The notes under the pieces were generated by a model. It searched no databases and had not been told where the DNA came from. It was given only the letters and a program-made list of their open reading frames with translations. From contig JAMXBD010000395.1 of assembly GCA_024138025.1 (NCBI GenBank), positions 372,001 to 436,000 of the forward strand: a stretch of 64,000 nucleotides of DNA, written 5' to 3'. This stretch comes from Combretum micranthum. Its lineage: Eukaryota > Streptophyta > Magnoliopsida > Myrtales > Combretaceae. A program made the translations under genes and the position numbers. This document shows positions 1-12,824 of the stretch, in pieces. Each line of letters opens with the position of its first letter. Position 1 is the stretch's first letter.

Positions 1-194
1 TATACTCGACATAGGAATAAGCAGTGTTGTTAGACCTTAATTAATATTTAACCGTATAATTCAATCCGATTGAATCTAATCCAACCTTAGAAATGGTTTA
101 GTTCAACCTAGTTTTACTCATTGACCCTTGACCCTCTAGTATGTCTGGGTTTGAGTCAAACCCTAATCAGTATATTTATATTTAAAAATCCTAA

Positions 195-226
<32 letters not shown>

Positions 227-322
227 TAAGCTGTTAATTTTAGTTTAAACCTAGCCAATGATAAACTGGCAGGCTTTTTAATACATATTATAATGTCTAC
301 TTGTCCTAACTTACATAGAACC

Positions 323-332
323 ATATATATAT
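323..332 (+). promoter_or_regulatory. TATA-box candidate of the 424-915 gene
   Basis: An alternating TA stretch (CATATATATATG) lies about 95 bases before the ATG at 424. A pyrimidine-rich leader ending in TTCTTTTCTTCTCTTCACTT lies just before the start codon. The spacing fits a plant core promoter with a short 5' leader. The call rests on position and composition only, since TA runs are common in this window. Confidence 0.4.
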
Positions 333-423
333 GACATAACCATGCCTGCACGTTCAGTCCAGGACCATTTTTATCACTGCAAAAAAATTTGCAACAACAA
401 TTCTTTTCTTCTCTTCACTTCTT

Positions 424-915
424 ATGTCATTTTTCGATCACATTGCTAAGGATATGTCTATACAGAATCAGAGAACGGATTATATCATGGAAAAACTGCC
501 CTTAAAGGCTGATGCTGATACCGATAGTGATTATATTGAAGACTATGAAGAGACAGACATTTCCTACTGGGGCTATGGCCGTGGCTGTTTCCGAGACCTA
601 TGCGTTTGTTGGCGCCAGCAGAAGAATGGCAAAGACCATGTTCTGTTGCAGCAACAGCAAGGGGATCAAAGAGAGAGTTGGCTGATTGCAAGAGCTAAGG
701 AAATTAGGCACATGTCTGAGGTTTTTGCAGGGCCTGAGTGGAAGAACTTCATTCAGAGATTTGGTTCGAATTCGGTTAGTAAGAGGAAACCTGTGCATTT
801 CCAATATGATTTGAGTTGTTACACCCTTAATTTTGATAAGGGCATTGATGATTGTGAAGAAAGTTTCAGATTCTCGGATCGGTATGCTGCTCCGGTGAAT
901 TTGAACAATGGCTGA
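424..915 (+). CDS. Small plant-specific protein of unknown function (At5g11070/At5g25210-like)
   Basis: This single-exon ORF encodes 163 residues, from an ATG preceded by a TATA-like box to a TGA followed in frame by a second TGA. The N-terminal half is acidic (about residues 29-45) and contains a Cys/Trp-rich piece (GCFRDLCVCW, about 53-62). The C-terminal half carries the recognisable pattern: a Trp-Leu helix, AGPEWKNFIQRFG (about 102-114), the FQYD...Y.LNFD motif (about 126-138) and a closing FSDRYAAP. From memory, a small family of uncharacterised, often stress-responsive plant proteins shares this tail. No enzymatic motif, signal peptide or membrane segment is visible. Its position beside a KNAT3/4-type gene matches the Arabidopsis neighbours At5g11070/KNAT4 and At5g25210/KNAT3, which supports both its reality and its family. 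The function is unknown. Confidence 0.8.
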   Translation: MSFFDHIAKDMSIQNQRTDYIMEKLPLKADADTDSDYIEDYEETDISYWGYGRGCFRDLCVCWRQQKNGKDHVLLQQQQGDQRESWLIARAKEIRHMSEVFAGPEWKNFIQRFGSNSVSKRKPVHFQYDLSCYTLNFDKGIDDCEESFRFSDRYAAPVNLNNG

Positions 916-3473
916 TGATGGAATTGTTTTATTGTTTGTGCATTATTCTTTATGTTTTTATGTCATTTGTTTTGAATACTTTTTGATCATCTGTATACAA
1001 TTTTTTTCCCCAGTTTTTGTTTTAAGATATGTCCAAAGATTGAATTTGCTATAGGCCTTTTGATTGTAAAGTTTTCCAACTGATACTAACAAGTTCATTT
1101 TCAAATCAAGAGTGAAAAATGTTAGCACAGTTATCATTGTAAAGACACTTCGATAACCATCCATCATATGCAGATCAAATCCAGAACTCTCAAAATATAT
1201 GAATTTTTTGAAAAAATATTGAGTGAATGATACATGCCACGTAGATATACACGTGGTATGTTACTACCTACTATATATTAACACAAAGATAATGTAGTGA
1301 GTAGTTTTCAATATAAACATCGTTCATATACCTATGTGTTAGGAAATTATTGGTAGTTACACACTATATGTATATTACATATAACGTGTAATACCCATTA
1401 AATCTTTTTTCGAATTTTATAGGATAGTAGTAAATTTTTAGGTTAACTTTCTTCCATCGTTAACGTATATGATACAATCAAAGCCTCTAAGAGAGGCTAT
1501 GGTTTATTTTATACTGGATATCAATGATTTAAGTCCAGTAAACTTCAATTTATGAACTAAGCCACCTTAAATTTAAATGATAGCGGCCAACTTCTCACAT
1601 TAGCGAGTTTGATCTCGGAATTATCATCCGTGCACGTTTTGTCAAGCTTGCTCCTCACAAGAGGTATATTCTTGAAAAGGACTAGAAATGTGAACTTGGG
1701 AATTTCATAGCTGGAAAGAGTGTGACAATTGACATGCTCTCTTTTTCAGGTATCAAAGTCTCCAGCTATCAACAATTTGTCTAATTACAGGTATCTTTAG
1801 TTTGGTGATCCTTATGCTAGAATCAAGATGATGCATAAATTCCTTGCTCTTTTATAGTTCTTGACACCAACATCCTATCTTAATGATGATAAGAATCACA
1901 GACTACTACTGTGAACACAACTTTCCCAGGAAATCTTCGGCCTAAAGCTTATTGTTTGATAATCTTCGGCAATCAATGTTTCGCCACGATTCAATTTCAA
2001 GCTTTATCTGTAAGGTGAAAGTGATGGATTGATATCCTACTAACACACTTTCACTGTAAGAGCACAAAGAACAAACCACAACCAAATAATCGTAAGACAT
2101 TGAGCATGTTAGATGTGACTGAAGCTCCTTAAGCATGCCATCTAATTAGGCAATATCAAATGAGTGTGCAAAGAGAATTTTCTGCTAATTTTTAGAATTC
2201 ATCTTAAATTATTTACCAAAATTGGTGCTAATTGAAATTAATTACCAAAACCACCCACTTAGCTTGCATGTTCTAGGTGTGTGTTAGTTTTTCTAACAAT
2301 CACATATTCTCAATATAAGATATGTATAGCCAAATCGCACTTCTAAAATACGAAATGTATTTAAATATATTACACCTCTAAGATGTAATTTTAATGGTCT
2401 ACTTTGATAATAATCACTTTTCTTATTTTGGTAATTTTTTTTAACGGATTAAACCGACCTTTTACCTACTCAAAGATCCGAAATTGGGATCCTAGGAACA
2501 CTGGGCTCAATACCATAATGAATTTTGGATTTACAAATGAATGATGCAAACGTTTTATGTCTATTAGATTTAGTTTTCTATTTGTGGGTTAACACTAGGT
2601 TGGACATACAAATAGATGACTCAAAATTTCAAAGACAAATTAAGTTGGAAGTAAAGAAATTATTCTAAAGCATATTCGCTATTTTTTAACATTGTATCTG
2701 GTTCACTAGAATAGAATTACCATTCTATTTTTATTACTGTAGAATGATTATCCACTTGTTTGATTTATATTTCAGAATAGGGATATAAAATAGATAAAGA
2801 ATTTTTATTCTTTTTTCATAAAAAAAAAAAAAAATTGCTATTTTGTAGAGGAATTGCTAGTATACCCCATCATAAAACAAAAAATTGTTGTGCTTTTCAG
2901 CCTGAATCAAACCTAACATAGGCGAATCGGCTAATTGCAGAAGATACATATATGCTTAATGAAAATGCAAAAGCTAAATATGACGATATCCGACGGAAAG
3001 AAAGGAACAGCCAGCTTGTATAACTGTTCTTTGCAGAACATGTACAACGTGTGGAATGGTAGAGAAAGCTACTGTGTCTGTCTCTGTAATATGTCTATAG
3101 TACTAGATATAAACAACCTTAAACTCCGCTGTACTTGGGCAAAGATAAGGATCAACATGCATAACCAATCCAAACAGCCAGTACACAATTCAATCTATTG
3201 ACAAGAATCTTTTATCTGGAATCTTCATTCTAAACACGCTCCTCCGCAATTTCTTAGGAGCTTCAATTGTGGCTTTGTCCATCCCCTATGTGCAAAATTT
3301 TCAGATTGTCACTCCCTTTTGCCCGGTATATCATATCTTGTTGGTGCAGGGACGGATTATGATTCTTTTGCTGCTGCTTTTATAACATGAACTTCTTATA
3401 GGGAATGTAAAAAGAAGAGAAAGTGGAAGTGGTATTGATTTTCTGTCCTTTAGCTATAACGCGTCCTTCGTGA
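916..3473. other. Intergenic region between the small gene and the KNOX gene
   Basis: No ORF here looks real. The first part is probably the 3' UTR of the small gene. At 1230-1263 an imperfect inverted repeat contains a CACGTG G-box. A short AT-rich stretch at about 2650-2820, with repeated AGAAT and ATTCT words, looks like an old MITE. From about 2930 to 3473 the DNA is probably the 3' UTR of the minus-strand KNOX gene. The 88-codon ORF at 2935-3201 lies inside that UTR and shows no family signature. Confidence 0.45.
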
Positions 3474-6400
3474 TTAATTTTCACCTGCATTACTTTAAAT
3501 TGAACTCAGGTTGGTGAAAACATCTAAGAAGAACTGAATTTGACAATAGCATTTTTAGTTCAAGTACCTTTTCCTTTTGCTCTTCAAGACTGTTGAAGTA
3601 GAAGGATTACTGTGCCAATTCCTCTTTCTCTGGTTAATAAACCAATTATTTATCTGCTTCAATTGTAAACCAGTTTCCTGAACCAATCTTGCCTTATCTT
3701 CCTCCTGTAGAGCGCATAGCTTAGTTAAATTGGCTCTTAAACTAATCAATTTTTGACCTTTTTTTGGTATGTCAGTAAACACAGCAAATGGGGAGGCTTA
3801 CTGTAGGATATGGCCACTTGGAATGGGATTGCCACCAAGCTTTGAGTACCGAGGTCGTGTCCCCAGGGAGTTTTCCTGCTCTTCTTTTCCGCAAAATTTC
3901 CTCCCTTATATCTATAATCTTTTCCTTGTAACCCTGATAAGTTGAGAAGTAGATCCTTGTTTAGTATCATTGTACCATCATGTCTTATGAGGGAATAAGC
4001 TCAACAATACTTTGTTATAAGATTGTTAGGCATTTTACCTGCTTTAATTCATGCTTCAACTCTTGCCTAACGCGCTCCATCAACGATCTCTCACTCTCTG
4101 TTGGAACAAGGGGACCGAATCCTAGACTGTCACCATCCATACTTCCATCAAACAAATTGGTATCACTGTCAACTTGGTCATCTTCATCATCCGACATGGT
4201 CGCTCCGGTTCCCTCACCAGGAGAAACACCTATTAATGAACCATGGTGCAATGAAAATTTAAGCATTCTTGTATATCTACCCCCCCACCCCCCTCTGAAA
4301 AATTGAGAATGTAATATCCGTAGCAAAGTATAATCCCTAAACAATCAATAGAAGATCGATTTAGGAAACTTTGCAAGAGAAACATCATTCAGATTTCTGC
4401 CTGTTGATGGTTTGTTTTTCAAGTATGAATTCCTTATCTAGAGTAACACAATCACATCACCGAGAAGCCCTTTTCTTTCACAGTGGTGGCTAGATGCAAC
4501 ATTAAAAAGGATTACCTAAATTTTGAAATTGATCAATTTAATACTTACAAAATCTTTTCGTATATGTCAACAGTAACTCCATTAAATTGGTTAACATCGT
4601 CATTTGATGTAGCATTTTTAACTAATATGATGAAGGAGTTGTTAAAAAGTTTTGAGTAACTAATTATACATTTTCCTAAAGTTCAAATACCATTTGCGAC
4701 ATTTACCCTTCAAATCAAAAAAGAAAATCACCTGTTAAGCTCTGTAAGGATTGCTCAATATCCCAACAAGCCATTACAGCCTCCATGGCATGGACACGAA
4801 CATGTTGTTGTAGTTGTTCTTTGAAAGAACAGAGCAGCAGGACGTAATGTGTCTGTGATCATGATCAAACACAAAATTCATTGTCATCATTCTACACATG
4901 AAAAAAAGCCCTTTAATATATAAAGATTTAGTTCCTTTAATTCACTTGCAATCATCAAACTTTATCCTGCCAAAGTGCAATTCCAACCAGTTTTCTCTAT
5001 ATTAACGTGAATAACGTCACACTCACTGGCTAAATACACCGAAATCTCTAAGAAAGATTTTTAAGGTAGAAAAGACCGATAATAGTGACGGCTATCCGCC
5101 ACCACCTAATTTGATATCTCAATTGTATCTTTATCAATCACAATAACACATTTCGTGAAAAAATAAAAAAGAAAAGAAAAGAAAAGGCAAAACAAAAACG
5201 AAAACAAAAACAAGAAAAGAAAATTAGAATTACAAAACTCATTTCACATATATATGTTTTAAGGTTCATGAGGGGTTAAAAAAAAAAAAAAGAAAATTAT
5301 CTTTACATGCGTTTATTCCAAGGAGATTAATATTTTGAGATTGCAAAATGAAAATAGATTAATAAATACCATCATAAAATTCTAAAAGAAAATACAAAAA
5401 ATGTCCATCAAAATAATTGCACTAAAGAAGAGAGACTAGAAAATTAAGAAAACACTCAATTGTCATCAACCAACGAAAATTCATTAAAATTAATTAATCA
5501 TATTAGAACTCGAATATAATAGAATATATATATATACACACATATAATAACCGAACATTAAAAACATAATTTAAATTTATAAAAAGGTTTTAGAAAAAGA
5601 AAAGAAAATCATCGCGAACATAATTTAAAGAAAATATTGAACATTAAATATATTACAAATTTACAATTCTTATAAATCCGAATTGTGACACAGATAAATA
5701 AATCACAATCACATGTTTATAAAAAAGTCCTAAACTACGTTGGCCAAAAATTTTCATCATCAAATGAAAGGAAAAAACAGTAGGGTTTTAAAAATTTCAT
5801 AAAGAAAAAAAACAACAACAACAACAACCAAATTAATAATTTTTATTTTATTAAAAAATAATAATGCAACCTTATCACACGACGCTATAAAATTTTTAAT
5901 TACTGTCGTCATGAAGAATAAATAAATGAACGAATAAAACAAATTATAAACACATAGTAGGAGGAGAGTGTGTGTGTGTGTGAGGATAGAGAAAGAAGAT
6001 GAAGACCATGAACTGATCAAGCTCCTTATCGTCGGCGATCAATCCATGACCGGCACCGGCGAGAGCCGAGTACTTGGACACGACATGCTGCGACTGAGCC
6101 AACTGGGCATCAATCCTGGGCAACTGGTCGACCGGTGTAGCGATCCTAAGACACGCCACATGAGCGGACAGGAGTTGTTCGTACAAAGGGTGTGCCAGTA
6201 TCTCGCTCTTGAGTTTCGCGCTTTGCCAATTCAAAGCGCGGTCCTGGGGCGTATCCTCCACGACGACGGGACCAGGAGGACCGGCCTCGTTGTTGGTCTT
6301 TAGGTCAGCAGGAGCAGAAGTAGTCGAGTCTATGATGGAGTCAGCAGCAGTGACGTCGTCGAGGACGTGGGGGGTACGGTGTTGTTGTAGGAGGGAGTGC

Positions 6401-6702
6401 TGTTGCTGGCGGGAAAGCCATTGATTGGACGTGGAGTTGGGGTGTTGAGATGACGTGGTGTTGGGAGTGGTGTCAGAGTTAGTTAAGGTTGTTGGGGATG
6501 TTGTGGTGGTGGTTTGGAGGTTGAGTAGCCAGCTGGGAGTTGGTTGCTGCTGCTGATGATTATTGTTGTTATTGTTATTGTTGTTGTTATTGTTCGTGTT
6601 ATCGGTTAAAATCACGGGGTTTTGCGAGGATGTGGTGGAGAAGTGGTGGAAAGAAGAGAGGTCTTGGAGGTGGTGGTGATGGTGGTGGTTGTGGAAAGCC
6701 AT
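3474..6702 (-). CDS. KNAT3: Class II KNOX homeobox transcription factor, KNAT3/KNAT4-like
   Basis: The coding sequence joins six minus-strand exons: 6702-6007, 4852-4732, 4229-4039, 3933-3802, 3704-3568 and 3492-3474. All have GT-AG borders and compatible phases, totalling 1296 nt or 431 residues, the usual KNAT3 length. The first in-frame ATG gives MAFHNH, the conserved class II start. A His run and an Asn/Gln run (about residues 6-11 and 37-52) precede KNOX1 (about 162-205, [20 protein letters not shown]), KNOX2 (about 225-272), ELK (about 319-345) and the TALE homeodomain (about 350-410). The homeodomain has the WPYP loop and [10 protein letters not shown] recognition helix. Such proteins act in the nucleus, usually as heterodimers with BELL proteins, and promote differentiation and secondary-wall programmes. 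KNAT3 and KNAT4 cannot be separated here, so the symbol names the type. The last exon adds only six codons and a stop; reading through its intron would end the protein three codons past the splice site. Confidence 0.93.
6556..6600 (-). repeat. Asn-coding trinucleotide repeat in KNOX exon 1
   Basis: A run of AAC/AAT codons encodes about 12 consecutive Asn residues, followed by His and a short Gln run. It is a trinucleotide microsatellite inside coding sequence, in the low-complexity activation-type N-terminus that class II KNOX proteins commonly carry. Its length probably varies between alleles without shifting the frame. Confidence 0.7.
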
Positions 6703-6827
6703 AACAGTAGTGAAGTCAAGTGAAGTGAAGTGCAAGATGGATTATTGTTAATTATGGTTTTTTGAGTTTTGGTGTGAATTATGAGGTGTTAGTAGTGTTT
6801 CATCATATTCATGTTCATGACTACTAC

Positions 6828-6832
<5 letters not shown>

Positions 6833-6861
<29 letters not shown>
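6833..6861. repeat. (GA)n tract upstream of the KNOX coding sequence
   Basis: A perfect GA dinucleotide run of 28 bases lies about 130 bp upstream of the KNOX start codon. Further AGAGAG clusters follow to about 7020. On the gene strand it is a CT-rich leader or proximal promoter. GA repeats are known binding sites for plant BPC/BBR proteins, which regulate several KNOX genes, so a regulatory role is plausible but inferred. Confidence 0.6.
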
Positions 6862-6863
<2 letters not shown>

Positions 6864-7020
6864 TAGAGAGAGAGCGCGAGAAAGAGGGGTTTGTGTGTTG
6901 TGTTGGTGTTGTGTTTCATGAGAGAGAAATGGACATGGTCATGGTCTCATCTCATGGATGATGTTGCTTGAGAGAGAGAGAAACTATGAAGCTAAGAGAG
7001 AGACAGAAAGAGAGAGGGAG

Positions 7021-10000
7021 ATAGAAGGGAAGGGTGTAGGGTAGTGTATTTTTTTCATAGGAGGAAATGATTAGTTATCATTTGGTGAACATTTAAGGTT
7101 AAAGGGATAAGGGAAATGATATTTATATTAAAAGCTTCATCAAAGTTCTTTAAATAAAATTTTATTATTATTATTAAATTGATGATATATTTCATTCTAA
7201 AAAAACATTAAAAATATTTTTAACATGAGAATGGCGGTACATTTGTTAATTAGAATGGAATAAAGATGAAAAATAATAACAATTCATTATTTTATAGTTA
7301 GCGTTTTGGTAAAATAGCTATTCCTCTAATAAATAAAAGGTATGAAAATTCATTATGTATTATATATCACATGATATAAACGTTCTTTTAATAGAATTTT
7401 TTAAAATTAATCAAAGGAATAATATTCAATGATAATAAAATTAGAATAATGATTTTATTCTATTAAACCAAATATATGTATTGGAAAAGTGCATTGAAGA
7501 TGTGAAGGTATGGTTTTTCACTACAAGATTGAAATATATATAAAACAAATATAAGAAATATTTGTAACAAGAATCAATAGTGCCCACTTTATTGACATCT
7601 TATTTTAATCCAACCTCTACAGCATATATATATATATATAGGTTATTATAGTTTTTATTATTATTATTTTTCCTAAAAAATTAAGTTGGTGCAATATAGG
7701 TTTTTAAATTTTAGAATTAAAACCCATTTTAAATACTGAATCTATCTTGATGAGTTTATACTATATAGACTATTAGGATATATAAATGTGAAACTTATAA
7801 TGAAACTTATAAATTGCTTATTAAGTTTTTATTATGAAATTTTAGGGTTGGTCATTTATCAACATAGTATTTTTTTTTTCTTTTAAGATGAATTATATCT
7901 TGCATTTATTAGTCAAATAATCTCCAAAAAATTAAATCACAAATTTTGCAATGACATTCTTTTCATGAAGGCATATCATAAATCTAATAATGTAACTCCA
8001 AACTAATTATCATAGAATACTATCATAGAATTACAATGTATCATAAGATGTAGCCTCACTTGTTCATATTAAATAAAGAACCAAATTTATTATAGTAATT
8101 TTTAAATTCAAGAATATCATATAAACAAATAATATAACAAAAACTAAACTCCAAATGATCTCAAGTACACATTCAGTAATATTATTTTATTATGTATAGT
8201 TACTCAATTTGTACTATAAATATAGGTTATCAAAGAATTTATCTCTATATATCTTAGAGTATATGTTTTTAGAAGATAGGATAGGATGTTGTGCCATACA
8301 CTCAACCCTATGAAAGTAAATTGTGAACAATTATCCTATAAAGTTTATTTTGTTCATCATATTTTCGTTATTTTGTCATCATATTTTTATCGTTTTAAAA
8401 AAAAAATGTTAACAAACAGATACCGATGAAAAATTGACAGTTTTACTCATAAATATACCAAACAGATTAAATATAGATATAATAAAAATAAGTTACAGAT
8501 GAAAATTAAATATTGATCGATACAAATAAAAATTTGACAATTTAAACAGAGCCTTAATACCTAGTTAAAATATATATGACTTGACAAAAGTATAGTATTA
8601 TCTAATTACCAAAATTTCTTTAGTTGTAATTTTTACCTGCCCTGGTGAGATTTTAAAGCTTCGTGGCGTTGCATTAATAAATCCATTTGGTTTTAAAGAT
8701 CTATCATATTCAATTTGCTCTTTCAATATCACTCTCTTGGAATAGAACCCTTTTTTTCTTCAAAGAGGGGGAAATCTTAAACCAAAGACTTCACATATTG
8801 ACCGATTCCATGTGGACAGGCAATGGCCATAAATGCAGGTAGGGTTATCGTTTACTATTCTTATATGGAAAAGGTCATACCAGAGTATATAATTATTATA
8901 TGGTCAATAGAAGTTTTCATTTCAGCATCATTTCCATTACAAAAATTCTACTTTTTTGTACTAATTAAGTTGCTTCTACTTAGGGTTTTATTCAATTTTT
9001 TTATCCAATTCCCTAAGTTACTTAGGGTTTTTCATTTCTTCCTTTAAGTGTATATTTTTTTATTTTTTTTTTTTTGGGCCGAATCCTTTAAATATACTAG
9101 ATTGCTACAGTCTCTATCAATAAACTTAATATGTCAGATTAATAACATATGATGGATTTCCTCAATTTCAACTACTACTAATAAAGTTTATCTTTCTCTT
9201 TAAATTTTAACCTCCCTTTGAACTTTGAAACCAAATATTCTATCCTTTTTCCTATTGATTTTCCACTTAAATGTACCGGTAGTTTACTTGATACCAGAAA
9301 TAAACAATAAAACTCAGTTACATTATGAAAAATAAATCTTAGAAGTAAACTTATGAGAAAATTAATAGAAATAAGAAATGAAAAGATCTATGATATGTTA
9401 ACTCAACCACTTAGCTTGTTCCACACCAAATTGTGTCAACACTACATCAAGTATTGAATTATGATTGATTCATTGATGTTTCAAATATTTGAAGGTTTTT
9501 AAAAAATAATTATTTCAGAGACACTTGCTAAAGCTTTTCTGTTTCTTTTGTACATTTTTGAAGTGTCATGTGGTATATAATATATGTATGTTGTATGTCC
9601 ATTTTAATTTTTAAAAATGATGTTCCAGTCCATATATACGAGGTATTATGTGTGTGTTTATATCTATATATATATATTAAATGAAGAGGATACAAAGCCA
9701 CATATTCAATAATGCAGTTACAGTATCAACAATTTCAAATAATAGATGCATCTGTTGATATATTGGTTTTTTCTTTTCTAAGCAGAGTGGAAACCCACTA
9801 ATTAAATTATATATATATATATATATATGTATGTATATATAAACAAAGAGATCTTAAAACCGTTATATGTTTTAGTATGATGCAAGGACAAAGGTAGCCG
9901 ATAAATTTTCCGATGACTATTAACCCATGAAAAATAATATTTCAAACCGAACATTGGCTCAGAAAAATAAACATCATCCCATTTCTATCACATCTATCTA

Positions 10001-10066
10001 TTTATTTATTGTCGCTTTGAAATATATATTTGAATTTTGTTTGCATCATTTAATATTGCATGTCTA

Positions 10067-10112
<46 letters not shown>

Positions 10113-12780
10113 ATGTCACAAATCATATATAAACTTTGATAAAATATGTAATTAAGTACATAAATTTTGAATTTAATACCTGAATTTAAAATTTATCAAT
10201 TTGATATTTGAAGGTTTCATTGAAATGCATAAAGTTCTTTTAGGTATTAAATTAATCAATTCAAAATTTAAATACTAATTACATATTTTGCTAAAATTCA
10301 GATATCATTTGTCATATTAACTCTTATTATTATTATGAATTTCCCCTTCTTTTCTTACATACTAGTTTTATTTATTTACTTTTAGTCGCATAAACATAAT
10401 CATAATAATGAGAGGTTGTGATACTCTTCAAATATAGTATAATGAGTTTTCATTATCATAGTTCATTTTAGGATAATAACTTAAAATTCATTAGAGACTA
10501 AAGTAACTCGGTGTTCAAAGGTTTCATCACTATAATTACCACATGAGATTGTATTTAATTATTACAAACAAAAAATGCAACAAGATCACAACTCAGCAAG
10601 AAATCACATCTCAAATGTAATTTTTCTTCCACTTATTCACAACAATAATACAGTAATAATTCATTAAAACAATACATCGATTAGCCTAGTATATATTTTT
10701 TTGCCACTCATCCGAATTTATAGTGTATTGCATTTATCAAATTGTTTTTGCAATGTGGCATGATGGAGCGTGAGAAACAGCAGCACAGGCTTTTTTAATT
10801 ATATTCAACTATTGAAACGACTTAACACATTGCTTGCACGTTATCCAGAAATTTGGTACGTTTTATTCAAAATATAAATCTTGTAGTAATTCCATGTTTT
10901 TCTAAAATTTTTCCAATAAAATACTGTGCAACATTGAAACAACTGTTCGGTTTTGACTTCCACTAGTCAAAAACTCCATTTTTTTTAAACACCTATATTT
11001 ATTTTTAAGAAAAATATTAAAATGGATGTTCTAAATGTATTTGTTGAAAATAAACTAAAGAATTATTTTCTTTTCTGATACAAAAGAAACTTTATATTTT
11101 TAATAAAAATTTTCAATCCATAATGGGATTTTGAAGCATCTATTCAATCCTTTATTGATTATCAATAATATTTCGATTGACCCTATTGGTAAAGGTAGGT
11201 TTTGATCTCTCAAAAGAGTAAGACTCGACCGCTGCTGTCGATGGATTGCCATGCTCTACCTAGAAAAGGATATAGTGTGGTAGAGCTGAGTCTCTAGAAG
11301 AAGCAGTGCTATTCTTCAGAGGTGATCGATGATCAAAGTTGAAGCCACTCAACATTTTTTTTTTTTCAATTATAACTTATTTGCATTTTAGCTATATCTA
11401 TTTCATAATAAATGTACACATATTTAAAATTTAGTGTTTGAAAAAAAATATCTCATTTATTTGTAGTTTGTTTCTTCTTTATAATTTAGAGTGAATGTAG
11501 AGATTGAAGAATAAGAGCCAGGAAGTGAAGAAATTATATATTTTCAAGAGAAAAAAATTGAAAAACATATATTATAGATTGAAAAATTTTTATATTTTAA
11601 ACATATAAAAATAAACACGTCAATTTTTATAGAAGTAATTGTGATATTTATTTTTTAAGATAAATATGTACATTTATGTTAATTTTACTCATTTTATTAT
11701 ATTATGTTAATTTTACTAATTTTATTATATTTGTTATAATACACAATTCGAAAACTATAAATAATTTATTTATTTATTTATTTTTCTGTTTAAAAAAACT
11801 CATCTTATAGGCTGTTATATTTTTTTTTTTGTGTAGCTCTTAGGTCCAACCCTAGGCTATTATGGCAACTGCAAGGCTGAAGCTGAATAACTCAGACTGC
11901 GGCTGATCGACACTCAACTGAACAAAGACAACCGCTAAATTCATTTGTTAAGCCAGGATCAGAAGTCAGAACCTATTCATACGGATTTATAATGCATGCA
12001 ATATATTAATAAATTTCTATATTGTAAAAACCGAAAATCCTCGTCCCTTATATGTCAAAATTCGAATTGTTATATCAAGCCGGATACAATCGCCCTTACA
12101 TTTTCTTGTAATGGATAACTATTTTTTTTTTAAAACTAATTGAATTATATCAAATTTAAATAAATCTTCTTGCAAAAGATATTATTGGTAGGCATCTTTC
12201 ATTTATAAGAGGGTAAACTAGGTTAAGTAATTTAATCAACAAAACTTTAATAGTATATATAACATGTTATGTGAAATGATTAATAATATATAGTAATTTT
12301 ATAAAAAATTACATATTATTCTGTATAGTTTATTTTAAATATATTAATATTTGTCTATTTTTTATCCAAGTAGTGGATATATTATACTCGTTGAATGGTT
12401 TTTTCTAAGCAATAGGAAGTTAAAGAAAAGAAAAAAAAAATCAGTTTCATTTTCTTTTAACAAGTATCCCGACATTTTATCATTATCGTATCTTCGAAAT
12501 TGATATTTCTTTATATTTACTCTATCTCATTCTCATACATTACTCAAAAAGGAAAACTTTTTTTTTGGCCCAAAAAAAAAAAAAGGTTTCATAGAGGTAC
12601 ATTAGTAACTGTTTAGTAGCACATTAAGGCGTTAAAGCAACAAAATGTCAAATACTCAAATAGTGATAAATAACACATGTAAAAAGTGTGTCAAGTCTTT
12701 TCATTTAACTATTGATAAGAAAGTAGAAAGTGGCCGAAAAAAAAGTAAGTGGAAGATATTATTCTTAAAAATCCAAATTT
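7021..12780. other. AT-rich intergenic DNA without supported genes
   Basis: No ORF has a recognisable product; the 60-90 codon ORFs here are Ile/Phe/Leu-rich and low in complexity. Visible structures are a likely Tourist-type MITE remnant at about 7299-7475 (GTTTTGGTAAAATAG against the complement of CTATTAAACCAAATA), an (ATT)n microsatellite at 10068-10111, a minus-oriented copy of the TTTATGAGTAAAATT repeat family at about 8395-8550, and a copy of a second AT-rich family at about 10135-10315. No host gene is seen. Confidence 0.5.
10068..10111. repeat. (ATT)n microsatellite
   Basis: About 14 consecutive ATT units form a 44-bp perfect trinucleotide array in non-coding DNA. It is probably length-polymorphic. 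Confidence 0.85.
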
Positions 12781-12824
12781 TATGTACTATTTGGCCAGTA
12801 TTAATGTTTTTGGTTGAATTATTG

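Noticed and set aside
11160..11345. Possible tRNA-derived SINE (TTGGTAAAGGTAGGTTTTGATCTC)
   Set aside because: The A- and B-box resemblance is weak, there is no A-tail and no flanking duplication could be placed.
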